NCBI RefSeq assembly: GCF_003665095.1
Contig: NZ_RCHV01000002.1
Span: 2,476,001 to 2,540,000, forward strand
Origin: Streptomyces sp. Z26
GTDB lineage: Bacteria; Actinomycetota; Actinomycetes; Streptomycetales; Streptomycetaceae
Reading direction: 5' to 3'
Length of the DNA: 64,000 nt
Notes under the pieces: generated by a model
What the model saw: the letters and a program-made list of their open reading frames with translations, nothing else
The model's database searches: none
Told to the model about the DNA's origin: nothing
Translations under genes and position numbers: made by a program
Part shown: positions 43,351-51,544 of the stretch, one piece after another
Numbering within the stretch: the first letter of the stretch is position 1
How the letters are laid out: each line of letters begins with the position of its first letter

Positions 43351-43653
43351 TTGCCTCGCTTCGCCCTCGTCATGGATACCCGGTGGTAACTATTGCCGGG
43401 CGTCCACCCCCGTGTCCGCTTTGCGAGGGCAAGACGGATAAAAGATACTCCGGGATTTCGACCGTTGTCTCAATGAGTAATCACGGTTGACGGAGGGTCG
43501 TTCGCACAATCATTACATCCGTGACGGCCCCGACTACGGGGTGCCACCGCCCCGCAGCGAACGGTTGGGCGGGCGCCGGGCGTGTGATCTGATCTGCGGA
43601 CCGCGAAGTTGTTGAGGCCGCCTCTCCAGTTCGGTCACAAAAGCGTGCGTGGA
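43351..43653. other. Intergenic region before the peptide gene
   Basis: About 300 nt with lower G+C than the surroundings in its first half (43350-43520). No open frame with normal codon bias and no recognisable promoter pair could be fixed. It presumably contains the promoter of the bacteriocin-like peptide gene. Confidence 0.4.
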
Positions 43654-43686
43654 ATGCCCCGTCCCTTACGTGGACGGACGGGGCAT
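43654..43686 (+). promoter_or_regulatory. Hairpin in the leader of the peptide gene
   Basis: Perfect 11-bp arms (43654-43664 and 43676-43686) with an 11-nt loop end 35 nt before the peptide start codon. It could be the terminator of upstream transcription, an attenuator, or a 5' stabilising hairpin for the peptide mRNA. Confidence 0.5.
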
Positions 43687-43721
43687 GCTCATTCAGTGGT
43701 TTATGGATGGAAGGATCTGTC

Positions 43722-43907
43722 ATGGACTTCACCCCTCAGGTTGAGACCCGTGAAATCGCCGACAGCGAGCTGGACAACGTCTCCGGCGGTCTCGCCGACG
43801 GCCTGAACCTCTCGCCGATCACCGACCTGGACCTGGGTGTCGAGGGCATCGGCTCCATCGCCGCCCCGGTCACCGGCACCGTCGGCGAGATCATCGCCGG
43901 TCTCTGA
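43722..43907 (+). CDS. Double-glycine leader peptide, putative NHLM-exported bacteriocin or signal
   Basis: A 61-residue precursor. The leader (1-23) ends IADSELDNVSGG, which fits the LSxxELxxIxGG leader consensus with conservative changes, so cleavage should fall after Gly23. The 38-residue core has no Cys, Lys, Arg, His, aromatic, Met or Gln, carries five acidic residues, and is rich in Gly, Leu, Ile, Val and Ala. The ATG at 43722 has GGAAGGA six bases upstream. The C39-peptidase exporter encoded downstream is the obvious processing and export partner. No modifying enzyme is adjacent. Confidence 0.85.
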   Translation: MDFTPQVETREIADSELDNVSGGLADGLNLSPITDLDLGVEGIGSIAAPVTGTVGEIIAGL

Positions 43908-44037
43908 CCACCCCGCGCACAGCGTGGGTCTGCGACCCGCCGCCGCTTCCCGGCCCTCAACCGTGGGCAGGGCGCTACGGCGGACGTTCGCAGCGCATGA
44001 CCCGGCGGGCCCCGGAAATCCATCCGGGGTCCGCTTT

Positions 44038-44068
44038 CGCCACGGGAGGATTTTCGCCTCCCGTGGCG
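44038..44068 (+). terminator. Hairpin between the peptide gene and its export operon
   Basis: Perfect 12-bp arms (44038-44049 and 44057-44068) with a 7-nt loop. Partial read-through here would give excess peptide mRNA over exporter mRNA, as in many bacteriocin loci. Confidence 0.7.
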
Positions 44069-44117
44069 GAGTCCGGTCTGATCGGAACTGAAGCACCGCA
44101 AACGGGGGGCACCTACC

Positions 44118-44924
44118 GTGCAGCTGCGGCAAAGAGCGCTCTCCAAGCTCGAAGCGCCGGAAGAGCTGGAGATCCCCGTCCGCCTCGCCCGGCCGCAGGG
44201 CCTGCTGGTGCTGATCGTGACGGTGGTCTTCATCGCAGGTGCGGGCGTGTGGGCCACGGTCGGCACCATTTCCCCGAAATTGAACGCGCCCGGAATTCTC
44301 ACGTACGCGCAGGGCAGTTACGTACTGCAGAGCCCGGTGGCCGGCCAGGTCGTCGCCGTCTACGCCGAAGAGGGCAAGCTCCTGCGCAAGAACGCCCCGG
44401 TGCTGAAGGTCCGAACGGAGACGGGTGAGCGGACCGTACGGGCGGTCGCGCCGGGCAAGGTGCTGTCGCTCGCCGCGAAGATCGGCTCCGTCGTCACCAC
44501 GGGGCGGGACGTCGCCACCCTGGAGAGCGTGAAGGATCCCCGCGACCCGCTCGTCGCACTCGTCTACGCCCCCGCCGACAAGGCCGCGGACGTACCGGTC
44601 GGCGCCCGCGTCGACCTGACCGTGCAGTCCGTACCCACGCAGCGGTTCGGTGTGCTGCGCGGAAAGGTGAAGGCGGTCGACCGCGCCCCGCGCAGCCGCA
44701 AGCAGATCACCGGGTTCCTCGGTGACGAGGAGTTGGCGGAGCAGTTCTCCAAGGACGGGCCGCCGGTGACGGTGGTGGTACGGCTCGACACGTCGGACGC
44801 GGGCAAGTCCGGTTACCGCTGGTCGTCGCCGCCCGGCCCGCCGTTCGCCCTCGGTTCCATGACCCTGACCCGTGCGGCGCTACGGCTCCCGGACGAGCAC
44901 CCCGTCGACTGGCTGCTGCCGTGA
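44118..44924 (+). CDS. NHLM-type HlyD-like secretion adaptor
   Basis: A 268-residue membrane-fusion-like protein. One membrane helix spans about residues 29-52 (LLVLIVTVVFIAGAGVWATV). Two half-lipoyl segments follow (YVLQSPVAGQVVAVYAEEG and VRAVAPGKVLSL) and then a beta-barrel region. It lacks the long coiled coil of Gram-negative HlyD, as expected for a Gram-positive NHLM adaptor. Its GTG start is 50 nt after the hairpin, and its stop overlaps the start of the C39 exporter (GTGA), so the two are coupled. Confidence 0.88.
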   Translation: MQLRQRALSKLEAPEELEIPVRLARPQGLLVLIVTVVFIAGAGVWATVGTISPKLNAPGILTYAQGSYVLQSPVAGQVVAVYAEEGKLLRKNAPVLKVRTETGERTVRAVAPGKVLSLAAKIGSVVTTGRDVATLESVKDPRDPLVALVYAPADKAADVPVGARVDLTVQSVPTQRFGVLRGKVKAVDRAPRSRKQITGFLGDEELAEQFSKDGPPVTVVVRLDTSDAGKSGYRWSSPPGPPFALGSMTLTRAALRLPDEHPVDWLLP

Positions 44925-47320
44925 GCGCCCCGCCCGGCCCGGAGCAGCCGCCCGCGCAGGGGCAGGCACAGGCGCGGGGGCAGGCACAGGAGAAGGCGGA
45001 GACGCGGTCGCGGGCGGACGGACGTTCCCCCGCACCGGAGACGCCGCCCGCGCGCGCGGCGAACGGTCAGCGGGGAAGGCGCCGTTCGCGCGCGCTGTCC
45101 GCGGGCGCACGTCCGGGCGGCGGCGCCCCGGCCCGCCATGTGCCGGAGCCGGTCGCGAAGACGCGTCGGCAGAAGACCGTCCGCACGCCCACCGTCCTCC
45201 AGATGGAGGCGGTGGAGTGCGGAGCGGCCACGTTGGCCATGGTGCTCGCCCACCACAGGCGGTACGTGCCGCTGGAGGAGCTTCGGATCGCCTGCGGCGT
45301 GTCCCGCGACGGTTCCCGCGCCAGCAACATGCTGAAGGCCGCCCGCGGTTACGGCATGCAGGCCAAGGGCATGCAGATGGAACCCGCCGCCCTGGCGGAG
45401 GTCCCGGCACCGGCGATCCTGTTCTGGGAGTTCAAGCACTACGTCGTGTACGACGGGATGGGCCGCCGTTTCGGGCGGCAGGGCGTGCACATCAACGACC
45501 CCGCGGCGGGCCGCCGTTTCGTGCCGATGGAGGAGTTCGACACCAGCTTCACGGGTGTGGTGCTGACCATGCGGCCCGACGAGGGCTTCCGGCGCGGCGG
45601 GCAGAAGCCGGGCGTCCTCGGGATGATGCCGCAACGGCTGCACGCGATGACGGGCACCATGTTCGCCGCGCTGCTCTCCAGTCTGCTGCTCGTCCTGGTG
45701 GGGGCGGCGATGCCCGCGCTGAGCCGCACGTACATCGACTCGTTCGTCATCGGGAACCGTACGACCCTCCTCCCCACCCTCTTCGCGTGCATGGCCGCGG
45801 GGGTGGCGCTCACCGTCGTTCTGACCGCCCTCCAGCAGATGAACCTGCTGCGGGGACGTGTCATCTCGTCCACCCTCAGCAGCGCGCGTTTCCTGCGGCA
45901 TCTGCTGCGGCTGCCCGTCGCGTTCTTCTCCCAACGCAGCCCCGCCGACCTCGTGCAGCGCCTCCAGTCCAACGACAGCGTGGCGGAGACCCTTTCGCGG
46001 GATCTCGCGACGGCGGGTGTCGACGCCGTGGTGGTGGTGCTGTACGCGGTGCTGCTGTGGACGTACGACCCGCAGCTGACCGGGGTGGGCATCGCGTTGG
46101 CGCTGCTGAACGTGGTGGCACTCCGGATCGTCGTCGGCCTGCGGGCGACCCGTACGCAGAAGTTGCGCGCCGACAACGCGCGCCTCACCAACACCTCGTA
46201 CACCGGCCTCCAGCTCATCGAGACGATGAAGGCGACGGGGGCGGAGAACAGCTACTTCCGGCGCTGGGCCGGGCAGCACGCGGTCACCCTGGAGGAGCAG
46301 CAACGGCTGGGTGTGCCCAGCGCCGTGCTGGCGGTGGTGGCGCCGACGCTGGCGACGCTCAACAGCGCCTTCATCCTCCTCATCGGCGGGCTGCGGGCGG
46401 CGGAGGGCGCGGTCTCCGTCGGGCTGCTCGTCGCGTTCCAGGCGCTCGTCGTGCGTTTCACCGCGCCCATCACGCGGCTGAACTCCGTCGCGGGCCGCAT
46501 CCAGGACTTCGCCGCCGACCTGGCGCGGCTGAAGGACGTCGAGACGTTCCCCGAGGACTCCCTCTACACGCGCGACGATCCGGGCGGCGGCACGCGACGG
46601 CTGCGGGGGCAGGTGAGTCTGGAGGACGTCGAGTTCGGTTACAGCCCGCTCGACAAGCCGTTGCTGACCGGTTTCTCCCTGACGGTCGGCCCGGGGCAGC
46701 AGGTGGCGCTGGTCGGGGCGTCCGGCAGCGGCAAGTCGACCGTGTCGCGGCTGCTGTCGGGGCTGTACGCGCCCTGGCAGGGCACGATCCGCGTCGACGG
46801 GCAGCGGCTGGAGGAGGTCTCGCGGGGCACGCTCGCGTCCTCGGTGTCCTTCGTCGACCAGGACATCTTCCTGTTCGAGGGCACCGTCCGCGACAACGTC
46901 GCCCTGTGGGACCCGTCGATCACCGACGACAGCGTCACGGCGGCCCTGCGCGACGCCGCCGTGTACGACGTCGTGGCCGCCCGCCCCGGCGGCATCCACA
47001 GCAGGGTGGACCAGGACGGCCGCAACTTCTCCGGCGGGCAGCGGCAGCGCCTGGAGATCGCGCGCGCACTGGTGCGGCGGCCCAGCGTCCTCGTCCTGGA
47101 CGAGGTGACGAGCGCGCTGGACGCCGAGACCGAGCAGTTGGTCATCGACAACCTCCGCCGTCTCGGCTGCGCGCTCGTGGTGATCGCGCACCGGTTGAGC
47201 ACCGTGCGGGACAGCGACGAGATCGTCGTCCTCGACCGCGGGGCGGTCGTGGAACGCGGACGGCACGAGCAACTGATCGCGGCGGCGGGGCCGTACGCCC
47301 GACTGGTCACGGAGCAGTAA
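44921..47320 (+). CDS. NHLM/NHLP-family ABC exporter with C39 peptidase domain
   Basis: A 799-residue fused peptidase/permease/ATPase. After an 80-residue Gln/Arg/Pro-rich N-terminus the C39 domain begins. The catalytic Cys is residue 100 (QMEAVECGAATL), the His lies in FKHYVVYDG and the Asp in INDPAAGRR. Six membrane helices follow. The nucleotide-binding domain has Walker A GASGSGKST, signature FSGGQRQRLEIARAL and Walker B VLVLDEVTSALD. It should cleave double-glycine leaders and export the core. The start overlaps the adaptor gene and the stop abuts the next ABC gene. Confidence 0.95.
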   Translation: MSAPPGPEQPPAQGQAQARGQAQEKAETRSRADGRSPAPETPPARAANGQRGRRRSRALSAGARPGGGAPARHVPEPVAKTRRQKTVRTPTVLQMEAVECGAATLAMVLAHHRRYVPLEELRIACGVSRDGSRASNMLKAARGYGMQAKGMQMEPAALAEVPAPAILFWEFKHYVVYDGMGRRFGRQGVHINDPAAGRRFVPMEEFDTSFTGVVLTMRPDEGFRRGGQKPGVLGMMPQRLHAMTGTMFAALLSSLLLVLVGAAMPALSRTYIDSFVIGNRTTLLPTLFACMAAGVALTVVLTALQQMNLLRGRVISSTLSSARFLRHLLRLPVAFFSQRSPADLVQRLQSNDSVAETLSRDLATAGVDAVVVVLYAVLLWTYDPQLTGVGIALALLNVVALRIVVGLRATRTQKLRADNARLTNTSYTGLQLIETMKATGAENSYFRRWAGQHAVTLEEQQRLGVPSAVLAVVAPTLATLNSAFILLIGGLRAAEGAVSVGLLVAFQALVVRFTAPITRLNSVAGRIQDFAADLARLKDVETFPEDSLYTRDDPGGGTRRLRGQVSLEDVEFGYSPLDKPLLTGFSLTVGPGQQVALVGASGSGKSTVSRLLSGLYAPWQGTIRVDGQRLEEVSRGTLASSVSFVDQDIFLFEGTVRDNVALWDPSITDDSVTAALRDAAVYDVVAARPGGIHSRVDQDGRNFSGGQRQRLEIARALVRRPSVLVLDEVTSALDAETEQLVIDNLRRLGCALVVIAHRLSTVRDSDEIVVLDRGAVVERGRHEQLIAAAGPYARLVTEQ

Positions 47321-50300
47321 GTGATCCCCACTCCCCCGTCCGGCGCGGCCGGGCACGAGAACGCGCACCCTGCGGGCGGGTACGCGGACGGTACGTACCC
47401 CGGCGGTACGTACCCGGCAGACACGTACGCGAACGACGGGTACGCGGAAGGCGCGTACCCGGACGGCGCGCCTCCCGCGGACACGTACACAAACGCGCAC
47501 TGGCAGCAGACGGTGCTCTCGGCGCTGGGCGGACTCGGCACGCCCGTCGACCACTCCGGACGCGGCAGCGTCCCGCTCGAAGGGCCGCACGTGCTGTGGC
47601 TCGTGGTGTCGGGCGCCACCGACCTTTTCGCCGTGGACGCGCGGGAGGAGGGCAACTGGCACTTCCTCGGCCGCCTCGGCCCCGGCACCCTCACCCTGGG
47701 CCCGCTCCAGGGCCCGCGGCACACGCTGATCACCCGGCCGCTGCGGGGCTGCGAACTACGACGCATCGGCCTGCGGGAACTGCTCACCCCCGCGTACGAC
47801 ACCCAGGGCGGCTTCCCTCCGGGGAACCTCGCGACGGAGGCGTACGGAAACGGGTACGACAGCGGGCAGTACGACCTGAGCGGCCTGGACACCGGTGGCG
47901 CCACCGGCACCGCGGGTGCCCCGCTGTCGCCGCTGGAGACCGCGTTCGCGCTCGGTGTCGGGCAGAGCCTGCGCGTCCTGGTCGAAGCCCCCATGGAGGC
48001 GATGAACGGCGGGGACGGCTCCGGCGTCGCGGGCGGCTTCGGGCACCCGGGCGACCCGGGGTACCCGGGCACGGCGGACGGCCACGAGGCGCTGAGCATG
48101 GAGCTGATGCCGGGGAGCGTGCGCTACGGCGCCGAGTTCGCCCCGGGCGCCGCGGGCGAGCTGCTCATCGACGGCACGACCTGGCAGCGGCTGGTCAACC
48201 AGCAGTACCGGCTGCTGGACGCCCTCGACCGCTGGATCGAGCACCGCGAACGCGCCCACGAGGACCGTACGGCGGCGGGCCTGGAAGCGGGCGAGGCCGT
48301 ACGCGACGAGGCGAACCGGGCACTCGTCGAGTCCGTCCGCTCGTCACGCGGGCCGACCGGCGGCGGCTCCGCCGCGGGGACCGACGCGACCCTCGCGGTC
48401 TGCCGCCGGGTCGCGCGCGCGGCGGGCATCACGCTGTCCGCGTCGGAGGGTTCCCTCGGCGGGGACGAACGTACGGACCCGGTGGAACGCGTCGCCCTGT
48501 CCTCCCGTATCCGTACGCGCCCCGTCTCGCTCTCCGGCGAGTGGTGGCGCCGGGACTCGGGCCCGCTGGTGGGGCACCGCCGGTCGAGCGGCTCGCCGGT
48601 GGCGCTGCTGTGGCGTCGCGGCCGGTACGAGGCGTACGACCCGGACGGCCGCCGTACGCGGCTCAACGCGGCGTCCGCGAGCCGGATCGCCGAACGGGCC
48701 GTCATGTTCTACCGACCGCTGCCCGACCGGCCGTTGAGCGCCTGGCGTCTGGCCCGCTTCTGCCTCCAGGGCACCCGCCGGGACCTGCGCGACCTGGCGC
48801 TCGGCGGGCTCGTCGCCGTCGCCCTCGGCGCACTCGTGCCCCTCGCCACCGGCCGGGTGCTCGGCGTCTACGTGCCGAACGCCGAGACCGACCTCATCGT
48901 GCAGGTGTCCCTCGCGCTGGTGGTCAGCGCCCTGGTGTCCGCCGTCTTCATGCTGCTCCAGAACCTGTCGATCCTGCGCATGGAGGGGCGCATCGAGGCC
49001 ACCCTGCAACCCGCCGTGTGGGACCGCCTGCTGCGGCTCCCCACCCGGTTCTTCGCGGAACGCTCCACGGGCGAACTCGCCAGCTCCGCCATGGGGATCA
49101 GCGCCATGCGCCGTGTGTTGTCAGGCGTCGGCCCCGTGGCCGTGCAGTCCGGCACGGTCGGCACCATGAACCTCGCTCTGCTGCTGTACTGCAGCGTGCC
49201 CCTCGCGCTGGCGGCGATCGCGCTGCTGGCCGTGGTCGCCTGCTCGTTCCTCGTCATGGGGCTGTGGCAGGTCCGCTGGCAACGCCGACTGGTGCGGCTG
49301 AACAACCAGCTCAACAACCAGGCGTTCCAGACCCTCCGCGGCCTCCCCAAGCTGCGCGTCGCGGCGGCGGAGAGCTTCGCGTACGCGGCGTGGGCGCGGG
49401 AGTTCGCCCGCAGCCGGGAGTTGCAGCAGCGGGTGGGGCGCGTCAAGAACCTCACAACCGTGCTGAACGCGGTCTATCTGCCGTTCTGTTCGCTGGGTGT
49501 GTTCATGTTGCTGGCCGGCCCGGCGCGCGGCTCGCTGTCCGCGAGCGAGTTCCTCACGTTCAACACCGCCGTGACGATGATGCTCACCTCGGCCACGCAA
49601 CTGACGGGGGCGCTGGTGTCGGTGGCGGCGGTGCTGCCGATGTACGAGCAGGTGCGGCCCGTGCTGCGCGCGCTGCCCGAGGTGTCGGGACGCAGCACCC
49701 TGCCCGCCACGCTGACGGGCCGTGTGGAGGCCCGCGGTCTGACGTTCCGCTACTCCCCGGACGGGCCGCTCGTCATCGACGACGTGTCCCTCCGGGTGGA
49801 GCCCGGCGAGTTCGTGGCCGTCGTCGGGGAGAGCGGGTGCGGCAAGTCCACCCTGCTGCGGCTGCTCATCGGCTTCGACGCCCCGGTGTCCGGCAACGTC
49901 CTCTACGACGGGCAGGACCTGTCCGCGCTGGACCAGGCGGCCGTACGGCGGCAGTGCGGCGTGGTGCTCCAGAACGCGCAGCCGTTCACGGGCTCGATCA
50001 TGGACTGCATCCGCGGCACGGAGTCGTACACCGCCGAGGAGGTGTGGGCGGCCGCCGCGATGGCGGGGCTGGCGGAGGACATCAAGCGCATGCCGATGGG
50101 GATGCAGACGATGCTGTCCGACGGCAGCGCCGTGTCGGGAGGGCAGCGTCAGCGCCTGATGATCGCGCAGGCGCTCATCCGCCGCCCCCGCGTGCTCTTC
50201 TTCGACGAGGCCACCAGCGCCCTCGACAACGAGGCGCAGCGGGTCGTGATCCGCAGCACCCAGGAGCTGCGTGCGTCACGTGTCGTGATCGCGCACCGCC

Positions 50301-50434
50301 TGTCGACGATCATGGACGCGGACCGGGTGCTCGTCATGTCGGAGGGCCGGATCGTCCAACAGGGCACCCCCGCCGAACTGCTGGCGGACCCCGCAGGCCG
50401 CTTCCGCGAGCTGGTACGGCGCCAGCTGCGCTGA
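47321..50434 (+). CDS. NHLM/NHLP-family second ABC permease/ATPase subunit
   Basis: A 1037-residue ABC protein without peptidase activity, the usual partner of the C39 subunit. Residues 1-60 are a Tyr/Gly/Ala/Asp repeat region (GTYP, DTYA, GAYP units). Residues 60-400 form the family's long soluble N-terminal domain, reminiscent of a cyclic-nucleotide-binding fold. Six helices come next, then the nucleotide-binding domain with Walker A GESGCGKSTLLRLL, signature VSGGQRQRLMIAQAL and Walker B VLFFDEATSALD. The GTG start immediately follows the upstream TAA. Confidence 0.93.
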   Translation: MIPTPPSGAAGHENAHPAGGYADGTYPGGTYPADTYANDGYAEGAYPDGAPPADTYTNAHWQQTVLSALGGLGTPVDHSGRGSVPLEGPHVLWLVVSGATDLFAVDAREEGNWHFLGRLGPGTLTLGPLQGPRHTLITRPLRGCELRRIGLRELLTPAYDTQGGFPPGNLATEAYGNGYDSGQYDLSGLDTGGATGTAGAPLSPLETAFALGVGQSLRVLVEAPMEAMNGGDGSGVAGGFGHPGDPGYPGTADGHEALSMELMPGSVRYGAEFAPGAAGELLIDGTTWQRLVNQQYRLLDALDRWIEHRERAHEDRTAAGLEAGEAVRDEANRALVESVRSSRGPTGGGSAAGTDATLAVCRRVARAAGITLSASEGSLGGDERTDPVERVALSSRIRTRPVSLSGEWWRRDSGPLVGHRRSSGSPVALLWRRGRYEAYDPDGRRTRLNAASASRIAERAVMFYRPLPDRPLSAWRLARFCLQGTRRDLRDLALGGLVAVALGALVPLATGRVLGVYVPNAETDLIVQVSLALVVSALVSAVFMLLQNLSILRMEGRIEATLQPAVWDRLLRLPTRFFAERSTGELASSAMGISAMRRVLSGVGPVAVQSGTVGTMNLALLLYCSVPLALAAIALLAVVACSFLVMGLWQVRWQRRLVRLNNQLNNQAFQTLRGLPKLRVAAAESFAYAAWAREFARSRELQQRVGRVKNLTTVLNAVYLPFCSLGVFMLLAGPARGSLSASEFLTFNTAVTMMLTSATQLTGALVSVAAVLPMYEQVRPVLRALPEVSGRSTLPATLTGRVEARGLTFRYSPDGPLVIDDVSLRVEPGEFVAVVGESGCGKSTLLRLLIGFDAPVSGNVLYDGQDLSALDQAAVRRQCGVVLQNAQPFTGSIMDCIRGTESYTAEEVWAAAAMAGLAEDIKRMPMGMQTMLSDGSAVSGGQRQRLMIAQALIRRPRVLFFDEATSALDNEAQRVVIRSTQELRASRVVIAHRLSTIMDADRVLVMSEGRIVQQGTPAELLADPAGRFRELVRRQLR

Positions 50435-50552
50435 CCGGCGTACGGGAGGGGCGGCGGCCCGTACGGTGCCTCCCTCCGCGTCCGGTGTCGTGTCTCTCCG
50501 CGGCTGCCTCGCCGGGGGTCTCGCCGTGCCCACTGTTTCCGCTGTCCTCGCG

Positions 50553-51407
50553 CTACCCGTCCGCGTCCCGCGCGTCGGCCACGGCGACGGCGATGCCGTC
50601 GAGGAGCCGTTCGAGGCCGAAGAGGAAGTCGGGGTCGCTCGCGGGGTCGTCGTACGCGCCGTCCCGGACCGCCTCGAAGAGGCCCGACGCCAGCAGCCGC
50701 GCCATCTGCGGGAAGCGGTCCGGGGCGATCAGGCGGGAGAGGGCGCGGGCGTGGACGCGCTCGGCCTCCGCCTGGTCCATGTCCGTACCGCTGCGGCCCT
50801 CGGCCTGCTCCTGGGACAGCAGCGAGGTGTGCCGTACGTAGCCGCTGACCAGGGTCAGCGCGCCGACCTTCGCCCCCCAGTCCAGTCCGGTGCCGCCGAG
50901 CGCGCTCAGCCCTGCCTCCATCCACGCGACCTCGTGGGGGCCCGACGGCGGGCCCGTGAGGGGCAGCCGCGGGAGCCAGGGGCGCCGGTGGTTGACGAGG
51001 CGCTGGGCGACGGCCCAGCGGCGCAGGTCGCGGCGCCACGGGGGCCGTCCGGTGGACGGGTCCGCGGGGGCCGCGTCCGGGTCCGGCGTGTCAGCGGTCT
51101 CCACGGGGGAGGGGGTCGCGGCGCTCAGGGCGTCGGGTGGGTCGCCGAGGGCGAAGTCACGCATGAGGGCGAGGAGTTCGTCCTTGGAGCCGACGTGCCG
51201 GTAGAGGGACATCGGGGAGACGCCCAGCTGCTTGGCGATCTTCGGCAGTGTCGCGGCGCCGAGCCCGTCGCGGTCCGCGAGGGCCACGCCCGCGCGGACG
51301 ACCCGTTCGGTGTCGAGGGCGGCGGGCCTGCCGAGGCCCGAACCCGTGGCCGGGAGCCGCCACAACCGTACGAGGGCGGCGGGCGCCCTCTCCTCGTCGG
51401 CAGGCAT
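50553..51407 (-). CDS. TetR-family regulator (TetR_C_1 type)
   Basis: A 284-residue repressor. The helix-turn-helix spans about residues 35-80 (VVRAGVALADRDGLGAATLPKIAKQ then LGVSPMSLYRHV). A C-terminal domain of the tetracycline-repressor type (RPWLPRLPLTGPPSGPHEVAWMEAGL) follows. A Pro/Asp-rich insertion lies between them. The ATG at 51407 begins the conserved part; the frame runs to 51518 inside the intergenic region. It is divergent from a DUF418 membrane protein, its probable target. Confidence 0.88.
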   Translation of the reverse strand: MPADEERAPAALVRLWRLPATGSGLGRPAALDTERVVRAGVALADRDGLGAATLPKIAKQLGVSPMSLYRHVGSKDELLALMRDFALGDPPDALSAATPSPVETADTPDPDAAPADPSTGRPPWRRDLRRWAVAQRLVNHRRPWLPRLPLTGPPSGPHEVAWMEAGLSALGGTGLDWGAKVGALTLVSGYVRHTSLLSQEQAEGRSGTDMDQAEAERVHARALSRLIAPDRFPQMARLLASGLFEAVRDGAYDDPASDPDFLFGLERLLDGIAVAVADARDADG

Positions 51408-51465
51408 CGCTCTCCGTTCCTCGGTGTCCCGACTCCCCCGATTCCTGCGGGACATCATGGCGCAC

Positions 51466-51505
51466 TTCTTAGTTTCTCTCATATAGTTTATAAGATACAT
51501 TAAGT
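51466..51505. promoter_or_regulatory. AT-rich divergent promoter/operator
   Basis: A 40-nt stretch is strikingly AT-rich in this GC-rich DNA (core ATATAGTTTATAAGATAC at 51481-51498). It contains TATA-like -10 candidates on both strands and lies between the divergent TetR and DUF418 genes. TetR binding here is likely; exact boxes cannot be fixed. Confidence 0.5.
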
Positions 51506-51544
51506 GAGCCCGGCACATCCGCCGCTCCGCACCCGGAGGCCCCG

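Noticed and set aside
43722..43907. Calling the small peptide a lanthipeptide precursor
   Set aside because: The core has no cysteine and no LanM/LanB/LanC-type gene lies nearby, so lanthionine formation is not supported.
40192..44117. Joining the deoxysugar pair and the peptide-export locus into one glycopeptide cluster
   Set aside because: A tRNA gene with a strong terminator and an unrelated cold-shock-like gene separate them. No glycosyltransferase is present.
44872..50841. A 1989-codon open frame on the plus strand across the exporter genes
   Set aside because: It is Arg/Gly/Ala-rich, has no domain, and overlaps three genes with clear ABC and HlyD motifs. High G+C removes stop codons from shadow frames.
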